A stretch of 64,000 nucleotides of DNA, from positions 599,230 to 663,229 of the forward strand of contig NZ_BBXD01000010.1 in the NCBI RefSeq assembly GCF_001570545.1, read 5' to 3'. The position numbers were made by a program, and so were the translations under genes. Of this stretch, positions 1 to 8,301 are shown in pieces. Below the pieces are notes generated by a model that saw only the letters and a list, made by a program, of their open reading frames with translations, made no database searches and had not been told where the DNA came from. The DNA is from Herbidospora mongoliensis (lineage in GTDB: Bacteria > Actinomycetota > Actinomycetes > Streptosporangiales > Streptosporangiaceae). How positions within the stretch are numbered: position 1 is the first letter of the stretch; each line of letters begins with the position of its first letter.

Positions 1-1993
1 CGCGCGCCCCGTGGCCCGCCTCGGCCTCGTTGCGCAGCAGGATCGGCCGGTCGCCGCTCGTGGCGTGCTGGAGCGCCGCAGCGGTCTTCCAGGCGTGCAG
101 CGGGTGGACGCGGGTGTCGCTGGCGAACACGGTGAACAGGGTCGCCGGGTAGTCGACGCCCTCCTTCACGTGGTGGTAGGGCGAGTAGGCCCACAGCCAG
201 CCGAACTCCTCGGGGTCGTCGGCCGAGCCGTATTCGACGTTCCAGGTCGCGCCCAGGCCGAACTTCTCGTAACGGATCATGTCGAGCAGCGGCGCCGAGC
301 AGACCACGGCCGCGAACAGGTCGGGACGACGGGTCAGCGCCGCACCCACCAGCAGACCGCCGTTGGAGCCCCCGGAGATGCCGAGCATCTCGGGCGTGGT
401 GATCCCCTGGGCGATCAGGAACTCGGCCGCGGCCTCGAAGTCGCGGAAGGTGTTCTCCTTGTTGGCCAGCATGCCGTCGCGGTGCCACTCCTCGCCCTGC
501 TCGCCACCCCCCCGGAGCTGGGCGATCGCGTAGACGCCGCCCGCCTCGACCCAGCTCAGCACGGACGCCGAGTAGCCGGGCGTCATCGAGATGCCGAAGC
601 CGCCGTAGCCGTTGAGGATGGTCGGGCACGGCCCGTCGCGGTCGACCGGCGAGATCACCAGCAGGTGGACCTCGGCGCCGTCGCCCGACGGGTAGACCAG
701 GTGTTCGGTCTTGACCGCCGGCACCTCGACCGAGCCGGGGGAGGCCGCCCACAGGGTGGTCTCGCCGGTCTTGGCGTCGAAGCGCTGAATGGTCGGCGGG
801 GTGGTGTTGTCGGTGTAGCCGAACCAGGCCTCGTGGCCGCCCTCGGGGCGTTCGGCGATGCCGCCGATCGTGCCGATGCCGGGCGTGGGCACCGAGCCGA
901 TGCGCTCACCGGTGTCGAGCCGGTGGATGGTGATCTCGGAGATCGCGTGGCGGGTCCAGGCCGCCAGCATGATCGGCTCGTCGAGGTCGTCGAGGATGGC
1001 GTAGTCGCTCAGCACCGCCTCGGGGTCTTCGGGCAGCAGGTCACGCCACGACTCGTAGTCCGGCTCGGCCGGTGAGGTCACGCAGACCCGCGCGCGGGGC
1101 GCGTCGCGGTCGGTGAAGACATAGAGCCGCCCGTCGCGCCCGAAGTGGAGCCCGGTCTGCGCGTCGACCCCTTCCTGTACGGTCACCAGCGCGGGCGCCG
1201 CCACGTCGCCCCCGCGCAGGTCGGCCATCCACAGGTCGTTGCGCGGCGCGGTGCCCCGGGACGCCGAGATCGTCAGCCACGAGCCGTCACGGGAGACCGA
1301 GACGCCGTAGTAGTTGGTCTTCTCCAGCCCTTCGCCGAAGATCAGGACGTCGTCGTCGGGCGAGGCGCCGAGTGTGTGCAGGTAGACCCGCCGGTGGAAC
1401 TGCTCCTCACCCTCGGGCACCAGCTCCGGGGCCAGGCGACGGACGTAGTAGAACCGCTCCCCGCCGGGCAGCCAGGCCACGGGGGAGTAGCGGCAGCGGT
1501 CGATCGGCCCCTCGACGATCTCGCCGCTCGTGATGTCCATGACGTAAAGCTTCGACTCCTCGTCGCCGCCCACGGAGATCTGGTAGGCCAGCAGACGGCC
1601 TTCCTTGTCGGGCTGCCAGGTGTCGAGAGTGGTCAGGCCGCTGGGGTCGAGCGCCATCGGGTCGAGTAGGGCCCGCTCGGCGCCGTCGCCCTCGATGACG
1701 TAGAGCACGGCGTGCTCCTGGTCGGGGGTGCGCCGCATGAAGAACCGCCGCGCGCCCCGCCAGGCCGGCACCCCGATCGAGCCCGACTTCAGCAGCTCGG
1801 CCACCCGCCCGCGGAACCGCCCGCGCCCGGCCATCTCGGCCTCGCCGAACAGCTTGGCCTGCGCGGACAGCCAGTCGGCGACCTCCGGGGCGGCCGGCTC
1901 CTCCAGCCACCGGTAGGGGTCGGGCACGGTGGTGCCGTGGAGCACGTCGGCCGCGTCGGCACGCCTGGCGGCGGGGTAGGAAGGTCGCGTCAT
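1..1993 (-). CDS. Prolyl oligopeptidase (S9A), C-terminus cut by window edge
   Basis: Serine peptidase that cleaves short peptides after proline. The start is the ATG at 1993 and 664 codons are visible; the usual family length is about 690-700, so only a short C-terminal tail is missing. The N-terminus carries the typical DPYRWLE motif. All three triad residues are visible: Ser543 in GISGGSNGG, Asp626 in FASDTRVHP and His661 in EAGHGAR. The central part has the beta-propeller domain expected of S9A. No signal peptide is seen, so it is probably cytoplasmic. Family assignment is certain; substrate is inferred from the family. Confidence 0.93.
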   Translation of the reverse strand, partial: MTRPSYPAARRADAADVLHGTTVPDPYRWLEEPAAPEVADWLSAQAKLFGEAEMAGRGRFRGRVAELLKSGSIGVPAWRGARRFFMRRTPDQEHAVLYVIEGDGAERALLDPMALDPSGLTTLDTWQPDKEGRLLAYQISVGGDEESKLYVMDITSGEIVEGPIDRCRYSPVAWLPGGERFYYVRRLAPELVPEGEEQFHRRVYLHTLGASPDDDVLIFGEGLEKTNYYGVSVSRDGSWLTISASRGTAPRNDLWMADLRGGDVAAPALVTVQEGVDAQTGLHFGRDGRLYVFTDRDAPRARVCVTSPAEPDYESWRDLLPEDPEAVLSDYAILDDLDEPIMLAAWTRHAISEITIHRLDTGERIGSVPTPGIGTIGGIAERPEGGHEAWFGYTDNTTPPTIQRFDAKTGETTLWAASPGSVEVPAVKTEHLVYPSGDGAEVHLLVISPVDRDGPCPTILNGYGGFGISMTPGYSASVLSWVEAGGVYAIAQLRGGGEQGEEWHRDGMLANKENTFRDFEAAAEFLIAQGITTPEMLGISGGSNGGLLVGAALTRRPDLFAAVVCSAPLLDMIRYEKFGLGATWNVEYGSADDPEEFGWLWAYSPYHHVKEGVDYPATLFTVFASDTRVHPLHAWKTAAALQHATSGDRPILLRNEAEAGHGAR

Positions 1994-2290
1994 GCCTGGC
2001 ACTCTAAGGCAGCTCACCGACAGGCAGACACCGGGACGACAGCGCCATCGACACGCTTCGCCAGGGGAGTAAAAAGATGATCGCCGGGGCATAAAGAGCA
2101 TCAGGCGTACCAGTTGCCCAGGTTATGGGGTGGCGGACTTGTCTTCACAAAGGACACACTTTGGTTGAGGACGGTGCCGTGGTGACCATCCGCTGGGCCG
2201 TCCGGCGGAGGTCCGTGTGAAAGAACGACCTGAGTCCCAACAGGTGGGGCCACAACTTCGGCGCACAGCCACGGCCGAGGGGGTCGGCTG
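1994..2290. other. Intergenic region between divergent genes
   Basis: About 300 bases separating the minus-strand peptidase from the plus-strand HNH gene. It must hold both promoters. I see only a weak CAAAG/CTTTG dyad near 2142-2157 and a purine-rich GAGGG just ahead of the ATG at 2291 that can serve as a ribosome binding site. No RNA gene or convincing open frame. Confidence 0.4.
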
Positions 2291-2800
2291 ATGCGCCAGG
2301 TACTCCTCCTCAATGCCACCTACGAGCCGCTGACGACTCTCTCGATGCACCGCGCGATCGTGCTCGTGCTCCGGGAGAAGGCGGACATCATTCATCGTGA
2401 CGGCCGTGGTGGTGTGCTCCGATCCGCGACCCGGACCCTCGACATCCCGTCGGTGATCCGGCTTCGCCGCTACGTCCGCATTCCCTACCGGTCGAGAATC
2501 CCGCTCACGCGGGCGGCGCTGATGCGCCGCGACGACTTCCGCTGCGCCTATTGCGGGCAGCGGGCCGAGACGATCGACCATGTCATCCCCCGCTCCAAGG
2601 GCGGCCCGCACACGTGGGAGAACTGCGTGGCGTCCTGCATGCCCTGCAACCATCGCAAGGCCGACAAGCTCCTGGAGGAGATCGGCTGGCAGCTCCGGGT
2701 GCTCCCGGTGGTCCCGCACGGGCCCCACTGGAGGCTGATCGGCGCCCAGCTCGACGGGGACCCGCAATGGGCTCCCTACCTCGAGGAGTCGGCGGCCTAG
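2291..2800 (+). CDS. HNH endonuclease family protein
   Basis: A 169-residue protein of the actinobacterial stand-alone HNH family. The zinc-binding cysteine pairs are Cys85/Cys88 (CAYCG) and Cys116/Cys119 (CMPC). The HNH core is Asp96-His97, Asn111 and Asn120-His121. The N-terminal 80 residues form the conserved extension of this family (LLLNATYEPL near the start). It presumably cuts or nicks DNA, but the physiological role of these single-copy actinobacterial proteins is not established. The stop codon overlaps the -10-like element of the next gene. Confidence 0.88.
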   Translation: MRQVLLLNATYEPLTTLSMHRAIVLVLREKADIIHRDGRGGVLRSATRTLDIPSVIRLRRYVRIPYRSRIPLTRAALMRRDDFRCAYCGQRAETIDHVIPRSKGGPHTWENCVASCMPCNHRKADKLLEEIGWQLRVLPVVPHGPHWRLIGAQLDGDPQWAPYLEESAA

Positions 2801-2810
2801 GATCCGGTGC

Positions 2811-3626
2811 ATGACCTGGGTTCTGAGCCACGATGTCACCGGTTTCCCCGGTGACGCCGAAGACTGGCTGCTCCGCGACCCCGTTCGCAACACGGTCCCA
2901 CTGACCGTGCTGCGGGGGTTGCGGGGCGGCGTCTTCCGCGACGACAACCTCTGTGGCTGGTTCGTCGAAGACGACGAGATCGCCGGCGCGGTCCTGCACA
3001 CCCCGCCCTACCCGCTCCTGCTGGGAGCGGTGCCCATCAGGGCCCTGGGGTCGCTGGCGCGCGAGCTGATCGCGATGGATCATGCGATCCCCGGCATCTC
3101 CGCCCCCCTTGAGGTGGCCGAGGCCTTCACCCGCCTCTGGTGGCGCCCGGAGACCCGCCGCCGCAGCGAACGCCTCTACCGTCTGACCACCCTGGCCCCG
3201 AACGGCGGTTCAGGATCCTCCCGTACGGCCACCGCCCCCGACCTCGACCATCTCGTCGGCTGGTTCCGCGCCTTCCAGCACGAGGCCCACGTCGACCGCG
3301 ACACCGACCCGACCCCCGTGGTCTCGGCCCGGACCAACCGGGAGGAGCTCGTCTACTGGGAAGCCGGCGGCGCCCCCGTCTCGGTGGCCGGTTTCTCCCA
3401 GCCGATCGGCGGCATGTCGCGGATCGGCCCGGTCTACACGCCGCCGGAGCTCCGCGGCAAGGGTTACGGCTCGGCCGTCACCCACGCGGCGACGACCTCC
3501 GCCCTGGCGGCCGGCGCCTCCGAGGTCCTGCTCTTCACCGACCTGTCCAACCCGACCTCGAACTCGATCTACCAGAAGCTCGGCTACGTCCCCGTGGGCG
3601 ACTACGCCTCTGTCTCCTTCGCCTGA
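2811..3626 (+). CDS. GNAT-family N-acetyltransferase
   Basis: A 271-residue protein with a C-terminal GNAT fold. The acetyl-CoA-binding motif A is ELRGKGYGSAVT near residue 220, followed by the NPTSNSIYQKLGY motif B region. The N-terminal half is the variable substrate-recognition part. The start is set by a leaderless arrangement: TAGGAT at 2798-2803, overlapping the stop of the HNH gene, then 7 nt, then ATG. Substrate unknown. Confidence 0.85.
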   Translation: MTWVLSHDVTGFPGDAEDWLLRDPVRNTVPLTVLRGLRGGVFRDDNLCGWFVEDDEIAGAVLHTPPYPLLLGAVPIRALGSLARELIAMDHAIPGISAPLEVAEAFTRLWWRPETRRRSERLYRLTTLAPNGGSGSSRTATAPDLDHLVGWFRAFQHEAHVDRDTDPTPVVSARTNREELVYWEAGGAPVSVAGFSQPIGGMSRIGPVYTPPELRGKGYGSAVTHAATTSALAAGASEVLLFTDLSNPTSNSIYQKLGYVPVGDYASVSFA

Positions 3627-3644
3627 GCCCCTTACTCTGGTGGC

Positions 3645-3869
3645 ATGCCTCGATATGACTACCGCTGCCGCGCCTGCGGTTCGACCTTCGAACTCAACCG
3701 CCCCATGGCCGAGGCCAACGCCCCCGCGCCTTGCCCCGACGGCCACGGCGACACGGTGAAACTCCTGTCCACGGTCGCCGTCACCGGCACCGCCAGCGGC
3801 GGCTCGGCCCCCCGCCCGTCGAGCGGCGGCGGTGGTGGTGGCTGCTGCGGTGGGGGTTGCTGCGGCTGA
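3645..3869 (+). CDS. FmdB-type zinc ribbon protein
   Basis: A 74-residue protein beginning MPRYDYRCRACG, the hallmark of the FmdB/putative regulatory zinc ribbon family. The CxxC pair is Cys8/Cys11; the second knuckle is atypical (CPDGHG, one Cys plus His). The tail is very Gly- and Cys-rich (GGGCCGGGCCG), common in actinobacterial members. The -10-like TACTCT at 3633-3638 ends 6 nt before the ATG, so the transcript is probably leaderless. Function not established for the family. Confidence 0.82.
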   Translation: MPRYDYRCRACGSTFELNRPMAEANAPAPCPDGHGDTVKLLSTVAVTGTASGGSAPRPSSGGGGGGCCGGGCCG

Positions 3870-3884
3870 CCCGGGAGTGCGTCA

Positions 3885-3911
3885 CCAGCCCTGAGGGGTA
3901 ACCCCCGCTGG
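3885..3911. terminator. Hairpin between convergent genes
   Basis: The arms CCAGC (3885-3889) and GCTGG (3907-3911) enclose an inner GGGG/CCCC stem. It lies between the convergent zinc-ribbon and beta-lactamase-like genes, so it may end transcription from both sides. There is no U-tract, as is common in actinomycetes. Confidence 0.5.
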
Positions 3912-3938
3912 GCGCGTGGATGAGCGTGACTTTGGAGA

Positions 3939-4673
3939 TCAGCGGCGTAGAGCCGTGATCACCAGTTTGGCCACCTCTTGCGTGGTTCTGATGCCGGTCT
4001 CCCTGTCGGGGTTGTGTTCTGTCAGGACGGCGATGAGCAGGTCGGACGACTCCGACGACAGGCGGCCGACGCTGTTGACCACCCATCTCCCGTCGTGGGC
4101 CTTCATCGGCATCCAGCCGTTCTTGATCGCGACCCGCTCCCCCGGCAGGGCGGCCGCGCTGATGCCCCAGGCCTGCGCAGGGTCCACCGAGGTCATCAGG
4201 GCGTGGGCGTAGGCGCGGTGCCCGGGTGTCAGTGGGCCGCCGGAAGAGATCAGCAGGTCGAGGAGCTTGAGCTGGTCGGCCGGGCAGCTGCGGGTGGTGC
4301 CCCAGGCGGTGGCCGGCCAGGTCTGGTCGACGCCCAGCGCGCGGAGCCACCGGGTGATGCCCTCCTTGCCGCCCAGCTCCACCGCCAGGGCCTGGGCCGC
4401 CGCGTTGTCGCTGTGGCGCATCATCGCCTCCGCGCGGACCCGCTCGGCCGGGGTCAGGTCGCGGGTCTGCGACTGGGCGTTGAGCAGCGTGGCCAGCAGG
4501 ATGCCCACCTTGGCCACGCTGGCCAGCAGGAAGGTGCCCGGGGTCGGTTCCATCGTGAAGCGGATCCCGGTCAGGCGGTCGTGGACCGCCACCGCGCCCC
4601 GGCCGGGACGGGCCCGCAGGTAGGCGGCCACCTCACGGGTCAGCGTGAGGCGATCGGCGGGACCGAAAGCCAT
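3939..4673 (-). CDS. Class A beta-lactamase-like serine hydrolase
   Basis: A 244-residue protein with the penicillin-recognising serine hydrolase motifs: SVAK (nucleophile Ser52, Lys55), SDN (88-90) and, in place of the usual KTG, KNG (184-186). I chose the ATG at 4673 because GTGAGGTG lies just upstream; an in-frame ATG at 4778 would add 35 residues without a signal sequence. Length is close to the class A catalytic core, but no export signal is seen, so a beta-lactamase role in the periplasm is doubtful. It could be an intracellular or differently exported transpeptidase-fold hydrolase. Confidence 0.8.
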   Translation of the reverse strand: MAFGPADRLTLTREVAAYLRARPGRGAVAVHDRLTGIRFTMEPTPGTFLLASVAKVGILLATLLNAQSQTRDLTPAERVRAEAMMRHSDNAAAQALAVELGGKEGITRWLRALGVDQTWPATAWGTTRSCPADQLKLLDLLISSGGPLTPGHRAYAHALMTSVDPAQAWGISAAALPGERVAIKNGWMPMKAHDGRWVVNSVGRLSSESSDLLIAVLTEHNPDRETGIRTTQEVAKLVITALRR

Positions 4674-4821
4674 GGGCACCTCACGGGCCGGTCCGGTGCA
4701 GGGCGGGCGGGTGGTGGCCAGGCGTGCGGGCCTGACCTGCGTGCATGCCGCCGGTAGGGACCTCGGGTTCATGATCACAGACTCCGTCGAGGGCCCTGAC
4801 CAGCGGTTTTACGACACGCGG

Positions 4822-5310
4822 TTATGCCGCAGTCTTACTCCGGCGCTGGAACGGCAGGAAACGTTCCGGTAAGTGGGGGCGAGCCGGGATGTCGGTGGAC
4901 TCGACCGAGATGATGCGGTCGAAGCGGAAGGCGCGGATGCCCCGGCGCAGCCGGCACCAGCCCGCCAGATACCAGTGTTCGCGGTGGACGAGGCAGGTGA
5001 CGGGTTCGACGTCGCGCACGCTCAGGTTCCCGGCGGCGTCGAGGTAGTGGATGCGGACGACCAGCCGGGACGTGATGGCCTGGGCGACCGCGCGGGCGCG
5101 GCGGGCGACGTCGGGAGACAGGGGAGTCGTCAGGGTGGACAGGGTCGTCGCGATCACGTCGTCGTCGAGTTCGATGTGGTCGAGGGCGTGGCGCAGACCC
5201 CGGCGCGCGGTCACGGACTGCGGACCGGCGCCGAGGTGGGCGAGCGAAAGCGCGAGCGCGGCGAGCTCGGCGGTCGTCAGGGACCCGGTGTGCCGAATGA
5301 CAGTGGCCAT
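4822..5310 (-). CDS. Stand-alone WYL-domain protein
   Basis: A 162-residue protein whose C-terminal two thirds is a WYL sensor domain: HREHWYLAGWCRLR, then the RAFRFDRI motif. Typical WYL regulators are about 320 residues with an N-terminal winged helix-turn-helix, and that DNA-binding part is absent. There is no room for it upstream because ilvD ends at 5349. It may bind a ligand or nucleic acid directly or be the remnant of a longer regulator. Confidence 0.78.
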   Translation of the reverse strand: MATVIRHTGSLTTAELAALALSLAHLGAGPQSVTARRGLRHALDHIELDDDVIATTLSTLTTPLSPDVARRARAVAQAITSRLVVRIHYLDAAGNLSVRDVEPVTCLVHREHWYLAGWCRLRRGIRAFRFDRIISVESTDIPARPHLPERFLPFQRRSKTAA

Positions 5311-5326
5311 AGTTAGATTTTAACTA
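5310..5326 (-). promoter_or_regulatory. Leaderless promoter with dyad before WYL gene
   Basis: The inverted repeat TAGTTA (5310-5315) / TAACTA (5321-5326) has a 5-nt spacer. On the minus strand TAAAAT (5317-5322) is a good -10 placed 6 nt before the ATG at 5310, so transcription should start at or near the start codon. The dyad covers the -10 and start, a natural site for autorepression. Confidence 0.5.
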
Positions 5327-5348
5327 AGCCCACTGACATTTTCTCGAA

Positions 5349-7193
5349 CTAGTTCGCGAGCTGGGAGAGGTCTCGTGAGGCTCCCGTGCTGGCTGAGGTG
5401 GTCAGCGCGGCGTACGCCTGGAGGGCGGCGGTGATCGGGCGCTCGCGGTCGACCGGGCGGTAGCGGCCCAGTTCCGACAGCAGCTTCTCGCGCCGGGCGG
5501 CCAGGTCGGCCTCGGGCACCCGCAGCTCGATCGAACGGCCGGGGATGTCGATCTCGATCAGGTCGCCGTTCTGGACCAGGGCGATCGTGCCGCCTTCGGC
5601 CGCCTCGGGGGAGGCGTGGCCGATCGACAGGCCCGAGGTGCCGCCGGAGAAGCGGCCGTCGGTGACCAGCGCGCAGGCCTTGCCGAGCCCGCGTCCCTTG
5701 AGGAACGAGGTCGGGTAGAGCATCTCCTGCATGCCGGGGCCGCCCTTGGGGCCCTCGTAGCGGATGACGACGACGTCGCCCGCCTTGACCTTGTCGCCGA
5801 GGATGCCCTCGACGGCGGATTCCTGCGATTCGAACACCACGGCCGGGCCGGAGAACTTCCAGATCTCCTCGTCGACGCCCGCCGTCTTCACGACGCAGCC
5901 GTCGACGGCGATGTTGCCGTAGAGGACGGCCAGGCCGCCGTCTTTGGTGTAGGCGTGTTCGACGTCGCGGATGCAGCCCTCGGCGCGGTCGAGGTCGAGG
6001 GTCTCCCAGCGGGCGTTCTGGGAGTAGGGCTTCACGGTGCGGATGTTGCCGGGGGCGGCGTACCACAGGTCGGTGTTGACGGCCTGCGGCGACAGGACGT
6101 CCCACTCGTCGAGCATCTGGCCGAGGGTGCCGCCGTTGACCGTGACCGTCTCGCGGTGGATCAGACCGCCGCGGGAGAGCTCGGCCAGGATCGCGGGGAT
6201 GCCGCCGGCCCGGTGGACGTCTTCGACGTGGTATTTGTTCGTGGCCGGGGCGACCTTGCACAGGCACGGCACCCGCAGCGAGATCTCGTTGATCTCCTTC
6301 AGGCCGAAGTCGACCCCGCCCTCGCGGGCCGCCGCCAGGATGTGGAGGATCGTGTTGGTCGAGCCGCCCATGGCTACGTCGAGGGCCATGGCGTTCTCGA
6401 ACGCGTCTTTGGTGGCGATCGAGCGGGGCAGCACCGAGAAGTCGTCGTTCTCGTAGTGGCGGCGGGTGATCTCGACGATCGTCTTCCCGGCGTCCTTGTA
6501 GAGCTGCTCGCGGGCCTTGTGGGTGGCCAGGATCGTGCCGTTGCCGGGCAGGCCCAGGCCGATCGCCTCGACGAGGCAGTTCATCGAGTTGGCCGTGAAC
6601 ATGCCGCTGCAGGAGCCGCAGGTCGGGCAGGCCTCTTCTTCCATCGTCAGGAGGTCTTCGTCGGAGACGCTCTCGTCGGCGGCGGAGATCATCGGGTCGA
6701 TCAGGTCGAGCTTGCGGATCTTCCCGTTCATCACGGCCTTGCCGGCCTCCATCGGGCCGCCCGAGACGAAGACGGTCGGGATGTTCAGCCTCATGGCCGC
6801 CAGCAGCATGCCGGGCGTGATCTTGTCGCAGTTGGAGACGCAGATCAGCGCGTCGGCGCAGTGGGCGTTGACCATGTATTCGACCGCGTCGGCGATCAGT
6901 TCGCGGGAGGGCAGCGAGTAGAGCATGCCGCCGTGGCCCATCGCGATGCCGTCGTCGACGGCGATGGTGCTGAACTCGCGGGGGATCGCGCCGGCCTCGC
7001 GGATGGCGCCGGCGACGACCTCGCCGACCTCGCGGAGGTGGACGTGGCCGGGCACGAACTGGGTGAAACTGTTGGCCACCGCGACGATGGGCTTGCCGAA
7101 GTCGCTTCCGGCTACACCGGTCGCCCGGAGCAGGGCCCGGGCACCGACCATGTTTCTGCCGTGAGTGACCGTTCGAGACCTGAGGGCGGGCAT
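5349..7193 (-). CDS. ilvD: Dihydroxy-acid dehydratase
   Basis: Iron-sulfur enzyme that dehydrates 2,3-dihydroxy-isovalerate and -3-methylvalerate, the penultimate step of valine and isoleucine synthesis. It has 614 residues, the normal length. Diagnostic motifs are [10 protein letters not shown] at 41-50, VDDGIAMGH at 79-87, Cys122 in SNCDKITPG and the cluster-binding [11 protein letters not shown] at 189-199. The ATG at 7193 has GGGAG 7 nt upstream. No other ilv or leu gene adjoins it. A perfect palindrome lies just upstream. Confidence 0.97.
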   Translation of the reverse strand: MPALRSRTVTHGRNMVGARALLRATGVAGSDFGKPIVAVANSFTQFVPGHVHLREVGEVVAGAIREAGAIPREFSTIAVDDGIAMGHGGMLYSLPSRELIADAVEYMVNAHCADALICVSNCDKITPGMLLAAMRLNIPTVFVSGGPMEAGKAVMNGKIRKLDLIDPMISAADESVSDEDLLTMEEEACPTCGSCSGMFTANSMNCLVEAIGLGLPGNGTILATHKAREQLYKDAGKTIVEITRRHYENDDFSVLPRSIATKDAFENAMALDVAMGGSTNTILHILAAAREGGVDFGLKEINEISLRVPCLCKVAPATNKYHVEDVHRAGGIPAILAELSRGGLIHRETVTVNGGTLGQMLDEWDVLSPQAVNTDLWYAAPGNIRTVKPYSQNARWETLDLDRAEGCIRDVEHAYTKDGGLAVLYGNIAVDGCVVKTAGVDEEIWKFSGPAVVFESQESAVEGILGDKVKAGDVVVIRYEGPKGGPGMQEMLYPTSFLKGRGLGKACALVTDGRFSGGTSGLSIGHASPEAAEGGTIALVQNGDLIEIDIPGRSIELRVPEADLAARREKLLSELGRYRPVDRERPITAALQAYAALTTSASTGASRDLSQLAN

Positions 7194-7221
7194 GGCCAGA
7201 CTCCCATCAGAAGACCGTCAC

Positions 7222-7243
7222 CGTGATGCGATCGCATCACGGG
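7222..7243. promoter_or_regulatory. Perfect 22-bp palindrome upstream of ilvD
   Basis: CCGTGATGCGA followed by its exact reverse complement TCGCATCACGG, centred about 40 bp before the ilvD start and upstream of its ribosome binding site. A -10-like TATGGA lies immediately upstream on the minus strand, so the dyad would overlap the transcription start. It looks like a dimeric repressor operator; the regulator is not identifiable from the sequence. Confidence 0.6.
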
Positions 7244-7301
7244 TCCATACATGGTAAGTCTGCCGCCCGACCGCTGAGACACGGGTCCCAGAACGTGAAA
7301 C

Positions 7302-7328
7302 GGCCCGCGCCGTGATCCGGCGCGGGCC
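7302..7328 (-). terminator. Hairpin after the NERD gene
   Basis: A 10-bp perfect stem, GGCCCGCGCC (7302-7311) with GGCGCGGGCC (7319-7328), and a 7-nt loop. It lies 32 nt beyond the stop of the minus-strand NERD gene and before the ilvD promoter. It has no U-tract. Confidence 0.6.
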
Positions 7329-7359
7329 TGTTCGGACAGGGGATTAGAACGTTCCTCCG

Positions 7360-8178
7360 TCAGACCTCGCTGTAGCGCGACGGCAGGACGTTCTCGGCGG
7401 CCTTGAAGATCGAGTCGACCTCCGAGGTCGTGAGCGACTTCTCTCGCTTGGTGATCCACTTGCGGACCATGCTGCCGGAGAACACGTCGACCTCGCGGAC
7501 GTTGAGGATCCGCCAGGGGATCGCCGGCCCGTAGATGGCCAGCGACGGGACCACCGTGATCTCGCGGCCGATCGCCTTGCTGATCAGGTCACCGGCCTGG
7601 GTGGCCTCCCAGCGTGCCTCGTCGAGGCGTGGCTTCTGGTTGAAGGGTCCGTGGAAGAGTTTGCGGTGGGACTGCACGCGGACGGGAAGACGCCGGTCCC
7701 ACTTCTCGGAGTCGACGGCGTACACCCCCGTCGGGCCCACCACCAGGTGGTCGATCTGGGCGTCGCTGCCGGGAATCGACCGGGCGTGGAGCGTGCGGTA
7801 ACCACCCCGTTCGAGTTTCTTCAGCTGGGCCTCGGTCCGCCTCTCGGCGACTGAAGGCCGCCGCCACGCCGGGACGGACGACGTCGTCCTGGCCCGGTAG
7901 ACGGTCAGCCCGATCGCGGTCAGCACCAAGAACAGCAGACCCGTTCGGACGCTCCCGAACAACAGACCCGTCACGATCCCCACCGCGACGGAGATGGCTG
8001 CTCGGCGCGCCAGATCCTGGTATTTGGGTTGCTGCAAGGTGCTCCGCAGGGACGCGCGCTCAACAGGCGCGTAGGTCGACGCGGGCGTGTCGGGTCGCGT
8101 CGGGGGGCGCTCCTCACGATCGCTCACCCAGATCGGTGACGCTTCGTGACCCTCTTCGGGCGCTAGACGGCTATCCAC
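7360..8178 (-). CDS. NERD-domain (nuclease-related) membrane protein
   Basis: A 272-residue protein if started at GTG 8178; GTG 8127 would give 255. An N-terminal cytoplasmic stretch is followed by two adjacent hydrophobic segments (ISVAVGIVTGLLFG and LLFLVLTAIGLTVY). A NERD domain follows: IPGSDAQIDHLVVGPTGVYAVDSEKWD contains the Asp and the ExK residues of the restriction-endonuclease-like fold. The chosen start has TACGGT (8186-8191) 7 nt upstream, fitting a leaderless transcript; neither start has a good Shine-Dalgarno. Role unknown; family members are suspected DNA-processing enzymes. The frame continues open far upstream antisense to the amidase, which is not coding. Confidence 0.8.
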   Translation of the reverse strand: MDSRLAPEEGHEASPIWVSDREERPPTRPDTPASTYAPVERASLRSTLQQPKYQDLARRAAISVAVGIVTGLLFGSVRTGLLFLVLTAIGLTVYRARTTSSVPAWRRPSVAERRTEAQLKKLERGGYRTLHARSIPGSDAQIDHLVVGPTGVYAVDSEKWDRRLPVRVQSHRKLFHGPFNQKPRLDEARWEATQAGDLISKAIGREITVVPSLAIYGPAIPWRILNVREVDVFSGSMVRKWITKREKSLTTSEVDSIFKAAENVLPSRYSEV

Positions 8179-8301
8179 ATAACAGACCGTAGTTGAGGCG
8201 CCAAGCTGTTGCCTAGTGGAGCCTTGTTCATACTTTTGTGGCCAACATTTGTTGATTCGCCCATGCTGGTATAGGGCATCATCTCCAGATATCTTCCGGC
8301 A

